Assembly (NCBI RefSeq): GCF_009687885.1
Contig: NZ_BLAF01000061.1
Span: 1-64,000, forward strand
DNA: 64,000 nucleotides
Direction: 5' to 3'
DNA from: Acrocarpospora pleiomorpha
GTDB taxonomy: Bacteria > Actinomycetota > Actinomycetes > Streptosporangiales > Streptosporangiaceae
The notes under the pieces: model-generated
What the model was told of the DNA's origin: nothing
The model's input: the letters and a program-made list of their open reading frames with translations, nothing else
The model's database searches: none
Translations under genes and position numbers: made by a program
In this document: piece after piece, positions 57,396-64,000 of the stretch
Position numbering within the stretch: position 1 is the first letter of the stretch
Layout of the letters: every line of letters begins with the position of its first letter

Positions 57396-58970
57396 GTGTC
57401 CGAAGCACAATCCTTGGTGGCTGACGTCCCCGAGGCGTCCAATCAGATGACTCACCGCGAGATCCTGGAGGCCCTGTCCGGTTTGCTGCTGGCGATGTTC
57501 GTCGCCATGATCTCCAGCACCGTCGTGACCAACGCGCTGCCCCGCATCGTCTCCGACCTCAAAGGCAGCCAGACCGGCTACACCTGGGTGATCGTGGCGA
57601 CCCTGCTGGCGATGACGGCGACCACACCGATCTGGGGCAAGCTCGCCGACCTGTTCAGCAAGAAGCTCCTCGTACAGCTGTCGCTCAGCATTTTCATCGC
57701 GGGCTCGCTGGTGGCGGGCGTCTCGCCGAACATGGGCACCCTCATCGGCGCCCGACTCGTGCAAGGGCTCGGCGTCGGCGGTCTGATGGCATTGGTCCAG
57801 ATTGTGATCGCGAGCATGGTGAGCCCGCGCGACCTCGGCCGCTACTCTGGCTACATGGGCGCCGTGTTCGCGGCCGCGACCGTCAGTGGCCCGCTGATCG
57901 GCGGTCTCGTGGCCGACAGCGCGCTCGGCTGGCGCGGCTGCTTCTTCATCGGCCTGCCGTTCGGCGTGGCCGCGTTCGTGTTGCTGCAGAAGACCCTGCA
58001 CCTGCCGGTGGTCAGGCGTGACGTCAGCGTCGACTACCTCGGCGCGACCCTCATCATGGCCGGCGTCTCGCTGCTGCTCGTCTGGGTCTCGCTCGCCGGG
58101 AACCAGTACGCGTGGCTTTCGGGCACCAGCGCCCTGCTGGTCGGCGGCGGTGTGGTGCTGATCGGCATCGCGGTGTTCGTGGAGGCGCGCGTCGCGCGTG
58201 AACCGGTGATCCCGCTCGACCTGTTCAGGAACCGTACGATCGTTCTCGCCACGCTGGCCTCGGTGTTCGTGGGCATCGCCATGTTCGCCTCGACCGTGTA
58301 CCTCAGCCAGTTCTTCCAGCTGGCTCGCGGCATGTCGCCCACCAAGGCGGGTCTGATGTCGATCGCCCTGGTCGGCGGCCTGCTCGTCTCCAGCGTCGTG
58401 AGCGGCCGGGCCATCAGCATGACCGGCCGGTGGAAGGTGTGGCTCGCCGCGAGCATGATCTTCGTCGTGGCCGGATGCGCCCTGCTCGGCACGATCGACG
58501 AGACCACCAACCTGGTCCTGGTGGGCGTCTACATGGCCTTGCTCGGCATCGGCGTCGGCGGCTCCATGCAGAATCTCGTCATTCCCGTACAGAACATCGT
58601 GTCGCTGGCCGACCTGGGCGCCGCGAGCTCGCTCGTGGCGTTCTTCCGCTCCATCGGCGGCACGGTCGGGGTCGCCGCGCTCGGCGCCCTGCTGTCGGCC
58701 CAGGTCTCCGACAAGGTGGCCAGCGGCCTCAAGGGACTTGGCGTCGACGCCGGCGGGCAGCAGTCGCACGGCATCCCCGACCTCAGCTCGCTCCCCGCCC
58801 CGATCCGGGCCGTGTTCGAGCACGCCTTCGGCGCCTCGATCGCCGAACTGTTCCTGGTCTCGGTGCCCTTCGCCGCCCTGGCCCTGGTGTGCGTCCTGTT
58901 CATCAAGGAAGTCCCGCTCCGTACGACCCTGCACTCAACCGACCAGGTCGCCGCCCAGGGGACGGGCTGA
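57396..58970 (+). CDS. MFS multidrug exporter, DHA2 (14-TM) type
   Basis: 524 residues, GTG with GGAG upstream. 14 predicted membrane helices. Signatures: ALPRIVSDLKGSQTGYTWVI, the motif A GKLADLFSKKLLVQLSLSIF and the motif C-like MGAVFAAATVSGPLIGGLVA; C-terminal half VALVGGLLVSSVVSGRAISM. It exports drugs or secondary metabolites in exchange for protons. It shares an operon with a MarR gene whose GTG starts two bases after this stop, and a palindrome lies before the pair. Confidence 0.94.
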   Translation: MSEAQSLVADVPEASNQMTHREILEALSGLLLAMFVAMISSTVVTNALPRIVSDLKGSQTGYTWVIVATLLAMTATTPIWGKLADLFSKKLLVQLSLSIFIAGSLVAGVSPNMGTLIGARLVQGLGVGGLMALVQIVIASMVSPRDLGRYSGYMGAVFAAATVSGPLIGGLVADSALGWRGCFFIGLPFGVAAFVLLQKTLHLPVVRRDVSVDYLGATLIMAGVSLLLVWVSLAGNQYAWLSGTSALLVGGGVVLIGIAVFVEARVAREPVIPLDLFRNRTIVLATLASVFVGIAMFASTVYLSQFFQLARGMSPTKAGLMSIALVGGLLVSSVVSGRAISMTGRWKVWLAASMIFVVAGCALLGTIDETTNLVLVGVYMALLGIGVGGSMQNLVIPVQNIVSLADLGAASSLVAFFRSIGGTVGVAALGALLSAQVSDKVASGLKGLGVDAGGQQSHGIPDLSSLPAPIRAVFEHAFGASIAELFLVSVPFAALALVCVLFIKEVPLRTTLHSTDQVAAQGTG

Positions 58971-58972
58971 GC

Positions 58973-59425
58973 GTGACCAGAAGCCGGGTCGACTCAATGC
59001 GCCGCCTCGAAAGCGAGATGGCCATCCTGCTGCGCCGGATCAAGTGTGTGGTCGCTGAGCGTGCACGGGCAGTCCACCCGGAACTCCAACCCTCCGGCTA
59101 CCTCATCCTCGCCTGGCTCACCGACCACGGCCCCGCCCGCGCCACGTCGATCGTCGAGAACCTCGACATCGACAAGGGCGCGGTCAGCCGCCTCCTAACC
59201 CACCTCGCCGACCTCGGCCTGATCACCCGCGGCCCCGACCCCGCCGACGGCCGCGCCACCCTGCTCTCAGCCAGCGCCACCGCCGCCCAACGCGTAGCCG
59301 ACGCCACCACCGGCCTACGCAAACGCTTCGACGACAAACTAGGCGACTGGCCCGACGAAAACCTGGCCGACTTCGTCGACCTCCTCAGCCAATACAACAA
59401 GGCACTTGGCACCACGCCACCCTAA
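58973..59425 (+). CDS. MarR family transcriptional regulator
   Basis: 150 residues, GTG start two bases after the exporter stop. The winged helix is clear: LQPSGYLILAWLTDHGPARA, TSIVENLDIDKGAVSRLLTH (recognition) and the wing GPDPADGRATLLSASATAA. The N- and C-terminal helices form the dimer interface. It is the likely repressor acting on the GGTTGA palindrome in front of its own operon; a drug ligand is expected. Confidence 0.92.
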   Translation: MTRSRVDSMRRLESEMAILLRRIKCVVAERARAVHPELQPSGYLILAWLTDHGPARATSIVENLDIDKGAVSRLLTHLADLGLITRGPDPADGRATLLSASATAAQRVADATTGLRKRFDDKLGDWPDENLADFVDLLSQYNKALGTTPP

Positions 59426-59554
59426 TTCGGGCAGAGCGGTGGCACTTGACCCGTCGGGGACAAGACAAGATCTTCGTGGATGCTGGCTGTCCCCTGGTCA
59501 GGGGTTTGGTGTGATGTTTGAACTGTCGGACGGGCGAGAATGCTTCGTCTCTGG

Positions 59555-60820
59555 TCAGGCTGCGGTGAGGGCGCGCAGTTCCCGTGCGGCCGGGAGGAGG
59601 TGGGCATTCTCGGGCGCGACATCCAGAACGATGTGAGCTGCCCGTATGACCCTGGTGTCTCGTCGGCCGGTGGGGAGTGCCCCGACGATCCGAAGCGCCT
59701 CGTCGGCACCTTGCTCAGGGTCGGTGCGAGCCTGGAGAGCGGCACCATGGAGCTGGATCACGATCGCTGATCGGTGCGTCGCCGGATAGAGATTCCGGGC
59801 GGCGCTTTGCGCCTCAGCAGCCCGCCTGCTATCGCCGGCGAGCGTATAGATGAGACTCCGGTCCAAATAAGTTCCCCGTCGCAGCCAATCGCGATCTGCC
59901 GTGATCTGGGCCGGGAGGCGAGTGAATACCTCTTCGGTTCGGAGGAGCGCGGTAATCGCTTCGTCGCTGCGGCCCATCGTCGCGAGAGCTTGGGCTTCGG
60001 CGCTGAGCGCTGAGACGAGTGCCACGTTCGAGCGGTCTCCAGCGAGACGTCGTGCTTCCTGTGCTGTTGAGAGTACGTTGACGAGATCCTCCTGCGGATC
60101 TTGCTGCCGATACCCCACCTCGCAGCTCCGCAGCCATGACGCGAGCAATGGATCTGATGATTGCTCGCTCAGCTCTCGTGTCTTGGCCCACCAGCGGTGT
60201 GCTTCTCGGCTGTTGCCCAGGTCGAACCACTTTCCCGCGATCACGGCCGTATGCCGTGCGGCGGCGTGAGCGAGATCGCGCTGTATGGCAGCGGGCTGAG
60301 TGCGACTTAGGTGGGGAGCCATGTCGGTGTAATCTACGGCGACGGCGGCGAGGACGGTAGCGGGCGGATCAAAATATGCCCGCCTGACGTGCACATCCGC
60401 CGCGTTCTCCCAGTCATCGATCATCGCCTGGGTCACGCTCGCGCCGGGCAGGGAGCGATCTGGCGATGACATACGCCAGGCGTCGGTCAAGGTAGTGAGC
60501 ACGGGAGCGACTGCACCGGCAGCAGCGAAGGCTGCGGCGTTCCGCATAAGTTCTCTGCGTTCCATATAGCCGTCCTCGTCGAGGGGTTCTTCATCGAGGG
60601 TACCCCTGCGGAGTTGGTCAAGCTCGGATACGGCCGCGTGAAGTGCCACAAGATATCCACCCGCGTTGAGTTTGGCATCCAGAGTCTTGATCGCATCGGC
60701 GTGCGGCTGTTGCTCTCCCCGTTCCCATTTCGCTAGGTGGGAGTAACTCCAGTTGATCTCATCGGCGAGGGGGCGTAGCCCGATATCGCGGATGTCTTTA
60801 CGCCAATGGCGGAGAGCCAC
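59555..60820 (-). CDS. XRE-family regulator with TPR-like C-terminal domain
   Basis: 421 residues as listed from GTG 60820. HTH with LRPLADEINWSYSHLAKWER, then a long alpha-helical domain with TPR-like units (AAARHTAVIAGKWFDLGNSR, ALVSALSAEAQALATMGRSD, GADEALRIVGALP) that could bind a peptide, as in NsdA-type regulators. Sequence continues in frame upstream without a normal start: NPIDPKQSPWNLLG precedes the listed GTG, and GAGGG sits seven bases before an ATT codon (60868 region), so the true start may be earlier. It is divergent from the RsbW-like kinase gene and may control it. Confidence 0.85.
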   Translation of the reverse strand: MALRHWRKDIRDIGLRPLADEINWSYSHLAKWERGEQQPHADAIKTLDAKLNAGGYLVALHAAVSELDQLRRGTLDEEPLDEDGYMERRELMRNAAAFAAAGAVAPVLTTLTDAWRMSSPDRSLPGASVTQAMIDDWENAADVHVRRAYFDPPATVLAAVAVDYTDMAPHLSRTQPAAIQRDLAHAAARHTAVIAGKWFDLGNSREAHRWWAKTRELSEQSSDPLLASWLRSCEVGYRQQDPQEDLVNVLSTAQEARRLAGDRSNVALVSALSAEAQALATMGRSDEAITALLRTEEVFTRLPAQITADRDWLRRGTYLDRSLIYTLAGDSRRAAEAQSAARNLYPATHRSAIVIQLHGAALQARTDPEQGADEALRIVGALPTGRRDTRVIRAAHIVLDVAPENAHLLPAARELRALTAA

Positions 60821-61051
60821 GCCGAGGAGATTCCAGGGCGATTGTTTCGGGTCGATCGGGTTGGCAATGACAATCCCTCGCGATCGTGTCGCCGCGTGTC
60901 ATTGGCGTCTCGACACGCTATTCGTCTTTTCAGTTCCTGATGATGGGCCAATTATGGCACTGCTGCGCGCGACAACACGAGAACTCAGGCGGGCTCGGCT
61001 GGCGCTGCGAACGATCAGCCGAGTCCTCGATCAGGAAGAGGCCCTGACTCA

Positions 61052-61609
61052 ATGGAACAGGATAGTAACAGTCGTTATGTCCGGCGAAATGATCGTTCTC
61101 CAGATGATTCGTCCGGAGTTACGCGAGGAGGTGTACACCGAAAACCAGGTAGAGCGGAACCGATCCAGATTCGGCAGAGTTCGTATGAGCGTTTGCTGGC
61201 GCATCCGATCTCGGCTTCAATCGCGCGTCGCTGTGTGGGGCGGACGCTTACCGCGTGGGGCCGAGCGGATCTCGTCGAGTGCGCTCAGCTCATCATCGGC
61301 GAGCTCGTCGCGAATGCGATTCAATCCACCGCTGATGTCACAGCGGCGGGTGCCGATCTAGTCGCGCCAGGCGGACTGGTGGAAAGCCAGCCAGGGGTGG
61401 TAGGCGTTGGCCTCTACCGGATCGGCGGGCGCGTCGTTCTGGAGGTGTGGGATCGCAGCCGTCTGCCGCCGAAGCTGGTCAACCCTTCGATGGAGGATGT
61501 CGGTGGGCGAGGGCTTCTGTTAGTCGATGCGCTTGCGACGGTATGGGGATACCGGTTGTCGGCGATCGGCGGAAAAGTCGTCTACGCGACCCTTGATGAG
61601 GCGGCCTGA
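61052..61609 (+). CDS. RsbW-like anti-sigma factor kinase (HATPase_c)
   Basis: 185 residues. The GHKL ATPase of the SpoIIAB/RsbW family: N-box CAQLIIGELVANAIQST, G1 LEVWDRSRLPPKLVNPS and G2 EDVGGRGLLLVDALATVWG. The first ~55 residues are disordered and charged. Such kinases bind and inactivate sigma factors or phosphorylate antagonists; many actinobacterial copies are of unknown partner. The stop overlaps the next gene's ATG by one base (TGATG). The start at 61052 is a moderate choice. Confidence 0.86.
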   Translation: MEQDSNSRYVRRNDRSPDDSSGVTRGGVHRKPGRAEPIQIRQSSYERLLAHPISASIARRCVGRTLTAWGRADLVECAQLIIGELVANAIQSTADVTAAGADLVAPGGLVESQPGVVGVGLYRIGGRVVLEVWDRSRLPPKLVNPSMEDVGGRGLLLVDALATVWGYRLSAIGGKVVYATLDEAA

Positions 61610-62178
61610 TGACCGCGCCGGCCTTGAGGTACGTTCAGCGGATCGTTGACGAGTTGGCGGCGCGGATCATCAGTGGTGAGCTCGCGCAGGGTGTTCGGGT
61701 GCCCAGCGCGGCTGAGCTGGTGGACACCTACAATCTCGCGTCCACGCAGGCCCTCTGGATCTGGCGTCAGCTCAAAAGGCGGCGGCTGATCCGCTTGGAT
61801 CCGGCTGTGGGTCTGGTCGTCGGAAACCCCGGTGAGGAGTGGACGTCGTTCTATTCCGTGCGCATGGAGGAGCGGATCATCGTGGTGTCCGACCATCTCG
61901 CGGCCCGCATCCGTGACGGTGAGATCGCCGTACACGAGCGGGTGGGCACCCAGCGGGAGCTGAGAGCCCGCTATCTGGTCAGCGACGAGGTTGCCGACGT
62001 GGCCAAATGCCGCCTGGAATATCAGGGCTGGGCCTACAGCATCCCTTACCGGGGCACCTTCGCCGCACCCTGCGAGGACTGGCCCATCCACCGTCTCATC
62101 TCCGCGAACGCGAGCGGTCGCCGGGGCAACCATCTGGCAGAGCATCGCCGACCGGACGTGTCGCGCGTCCTGGCATGA
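61609..62178 (+). CDS. GntR-type regulator with two tandem winged-helix domains
   Basis: 189 residues. Domain 1 (about 5-72): RYVQRIVDELAARIISGELA, QGVRVPSAAELVDTYNLAST, ending RLIRLDPAVGLVVG. Domain 2 (about 86-150): RIIVVSDHLAARIRDGEIAV, GTQRELRARYLVSDEVADVA, ending AYSIPYRGTFAA. Both have the GntR helix pattern with R/Q-E-L or S-x-x-E-L, but no ligand-binding domain follows. It is translationally coupled to the RsbW-like kinase gene. It could bind two half-sites from one chain. Confidence 0.8.
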   Translation: MTAPALRYVQRIVDELAARIISGELAQGVRVPSAAELVDTYNLASTQALWIWRQLKRRRLIRLDPAVGLVVGNPGEEWTSFYSVRMEERIIVVSDHLAARIRDGEIAVHERVGTQRELRARYLVSDEVADVAKCRLEYQGWAYSIPYRGTFAAPCEDWPIHRLISANASGRRGNHLAEHRRPDVSRVLA

Positions 62179-62434
62179 GTGTGAGACGCCGTCCTGGCCG
62201 TGAGGGAAGGATAGGCGTGCGAAACCGGGGGCCCGGACCAGCACCCGGTCACCTATGTGATCAAGATGGTGGCCTTGGCGACTGATGGTCGTAAGGCGCA
62301 TGAGGTTCCGTACCGATGTTGAGATCAAGAAATGGGCTGGCAGGAAGGCGGTGGCAGGGCGCGTGAGCAGAGCGACGCTGTCGGTGGTCGGACGGGGAGC
62401 GGGAAGCGGGCCTGACCATGATCAGGCGTCGCTG

Positions 62435-63403
62435 ATGCGGAGGTTCGTGGCCCGAGGGCTGGAGGGGCGGGCTCTGCGACTGGGGACGCGGACCTCGCCC
62501 ATGGCTATGGGTCAGGCGCGTGATGTGGCGGACCGGATCTTCGAGATCTGCCCGGACCTGGATGTCCAGGTGATCGGGATCGAGACCAGCGGAGATCGCT
62601 GGCAGGGAGATCTGGCGGAGTTGGGCGGCAAGGGCGCGTTCATGAAGGAGATCGACCGGGCGCTGGTGATGGGCGTGGTCGATGCGGCGGTTCACTGCCT
62701 CAAAGACGTGCCTGGCGATATCCCGCCTCCGCCCGGTACCTGCTTCGCGGCCTACCTGGAGCGTGACGACGTACATGACGCGGTGGTCTGGCGGAATGGG
62801 TCGCCCTTCCGAAGCTTGGACGAGCTACCGCCAGGCACCTCGATCGGGACCTCATCGGTCCGCCGAAAGGCGCAGTTGCTGCGGCATCGCCCTGATCTGC
62901 ACGTGGACCGGATCCGGGGAAACGTCAACTCGCGACTGGCGCGCCTGGACGCGGAGCACCGGTTCGAGGCGCTGGTTCTGGCCGCTGCCGGCCTGCGGCG
63001 GATAGGGATGGATGACCGGATCGGTGAGGTGCTGTCGCTGGACGTGATGTGTCCCGCGGTGGGCGCGGGGGTGATCGGGCTGCAATGCCGCGGGAGTGAC
63101 GCGGCCGTGGTGGAACTGCTGCGGCTGCTGGATCACGCGGAGACCCGGGTCCACGTTCGAGCGGAACGGGCGATGCTGCACGCCTTGCAGGGCCACTGCA
63201 ATTCCCCGATCGCCGGGCACTGCCACACCACGCCGGACGGCCAGTTGTCGCTGATCGGCATGGTGTTCACCCGGGAAGGCGGCCAGTTCGCGTACGCCCA
63301 TGAGTGGGACACCCCCAACCGGGCGGAGGAGTTGGGCGCGTACGTGGCATCGGTGCTGGGGCGTAAGGGAGCTCGGGACATCATCAGGGGCATCCCACAC
63401 TGA
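62435..63403 (+). CDS. hemC: Hydroxymethylbilane synthase (porphobilinogen deaminase)
   Basis: 322 residues from ATG 62435, placed 11 residues before the conserved LRLGTRTSPMAMGQA start; an upstream in-frame extension to 62285 does not look like HemC. Family signatures: SSVRRKAQLLRHRPDL, RGNVNSRLARLDA, DAAVHCLKDVPGDIP, and the cofactor Cys in LHALQGHCNSPIAGHC that holds the dipyrromethane. It joins four porphobilinogens into hydroxymethylbilane. No other haem gene is near, so it may be a second copy. Confidence 0.93.
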   Translation: MRRFVARGLEGRALRLGTRTSPMAMGQARDVADRIFEICPDLDVQVIGIETSGDRWQGDLAELGGKGAFMKEIDRALVMGVVDAAVHCLKDVPGDIPPPPGTCFAAYLERDDVHDAVVWRNGSPFRSLDELPPGTSIGTSSVRRKAQLLRHRPDLHVDRIRGNVNSRLARLDAEHRFEALVLAAAGLRRIGMDDRIGEVLSLDVMCPAVGAGVIGLQCRGSDAAVVELLRLLDHAETRVHVRAERAMLHALQGHCNSPIAGHCHTTPDGQLSLIGMVFTREGGQFAYAHEWDTPNRAEELGAYVASVLGRKGARDIIRGIPH

Positions 63404-63434
63404 CCGGGAGATGAGCGACCAGACGAACCTCTCC

Positions 63435-64000
63435 TCAGGCGGGGACCTCGGCTGTTACCAGGAATAACATGGCCGTGGCCAGGAACGGCCCAGCTGCGAT
63501 CTCCTCGATCCATTGCTCGCCATCGGCGTCGAGATAGCCGGCATCGATGGCTCGGGCCACGTTTCGGCGCAGCCCGAAGAGCTGATCAGCCATGGTGAAG
63601 TCACGAAACACCGGCGCCATGGCGGTGGCGGACCGCACGCTGAGGCCCCCATCCACGCAAAGCCGCGGGAGACTGCGGCCGATGGTCGCGTTGCGGATGA
63701 TCTCCGCAGTGATGAATCGGATCAGTGCTCGGCCCGTGGCGGGCCGCGTGGAGTCAATCAGCAGGCCTTCCCAGTCGGGTTCGGCCATGACGATGCGTCC
63801 TCCGGGGCGGGCCACCCGGCGAAACTCGGCCAGTACCTGGGACGGGTCGGTTACGTGCTGGAGCACGCGGTCGGTACGAGCCCGATCGACGCTGCCATCG
63901 TCCAACGGCAACGCGTGCACGTCGCCCGAGCGGATCTCGATCATGGGCTGCTCAGCCAGCCGGGCCCGAGCCTGCGCGACCATCACCGGATCGCGGTCGA
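63435..64000 (-). CDS. Class I SAM-dependent methyltransferase, 5' end beyond window
   Basis: The frame is open through the window edge (DRDPVMVAQARARLAEQPMI), so the start is missing. SAM-binding order visible from motif I end: the DRDPVM acid, then RSGDVHALPLDDGSVDRART (motif II), VLQHVTDPSQVLAEFRRVAR (post II) and PGGRIVMAEPDWEGLLID (motif III), typical of Methyltransf_11/25. Its C-terminal ~90 residues (RSLPRLCVDGGLSVRSATAM..) form a cap of unknown target. Substrate unknown. Confidence 0.9.
   Translation of the reverse strand, partial: DRDPVMVAQARARLAEQPMIEIRSGDVHALPLDDGSVDRARTDRVLQHVTDPSQVLAEFRRVARPGGRIVMAEPDWEGLLIDSTRPATGRALIRFITAEIIRNATIGRSLPRLCVDGGLSVRSATAMAPVFRDFTMADQLFGLRRNVARAIDAGYLDADGEQWIEEIAAGPFLATAMLFLVTAEVPA

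Noticed and set aside
60954-61361. Plus-strand ORF beginning MALLRATTRELRRARLALRT
   Set aside because: It runs through the start of the RsbW-like kinase gene in another frame and has no family resemblance or RBS.

Overview
This window looks like the chromosome of a high-GC filamentous actinobacterium, most likely in the Streptosporangiales. That placement is inference. It rests on a GroEL2-type chaperonin, a bacterial XPB helicase beside an Rv0862c-like partner, DUF3027 and DUF2530 proteins, a HelD/HelR ATPase, LexA-type SOS boxes, an F420-type LLM oxidoreductase, GTG starts and strong third-position GC. I saw no tRNA, rRNA, CRISPR array or insertion sequence.

Layout. 0-1.1 kb: 3' part of groEL with its terminator. 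1.3-4.2 kb: a GNAT enzyme, an XRE-ImmA/PIN cassette like a toxin-antitoxin module, then two families of hairpin-bearing direct repeats. 4.2-22 kb: conserved core (HelD/HelR, XPB and partner, cold-shock protein, DUF3027, a sacsin/HSP90-type ATPase, purine permease), broken by a degenerate tandem repeat near 16 kb. 22-27 kb: a secreted GH10 xylanase with operator-like sites, a decayed CBM2 fragment, and a MarR/MFS pair whose transporter appears to carry a repetitive N-terminal extension.

27-35 kb is the highlight: a compact class V (lexapeptide-type) lanthipeptide gene cluster. It holds an LxmK-like kinase, a HopA1-like lyase (LxmY), three different precursor peptides in a row, a strong hairpin, an LLM/F420 reductase (LxmJ-like), an HFCD flavoprotein (LxmD-like), an LxmX-like pseudokinase and a two-subunit M16 protease. 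All three precursors end in Thr-X4-Cys, as expected for an aminovinyl-methyl-cysteine ring. An orphan response regulator follows.

35-43 kb: lhgO, a gene with a LexA box, a large zinc-ribbon membrane protein, a HesB-like protein, a secreted propeller-like protein, an aldo/keto reductase ending in a tandem repeat plus a 36-bp palindrome, and thpR. 43.3-46.9 kb: a compositionally different island with an amber-interrupted PfkB-like kinase, a membrane-anchored dCTP-deaminase-fold protein lacking the usual catalytic Glu, a NUDIX hydrolase and an old-yellow-enzyme oxidoreductase. 47-54.6 kb: a MacAB-type efflux operon with its own two-component system, plus a divergent adaptor. 54.7-64 kb: a STAND/TPR regulator, an MDR transporter/MarR pair, an XRE-TPR regulator, an RsbW-like kinase with a double-wHTH GntR protein, a second-copy-type hemC, and a methyltransferase cut by the window edge.
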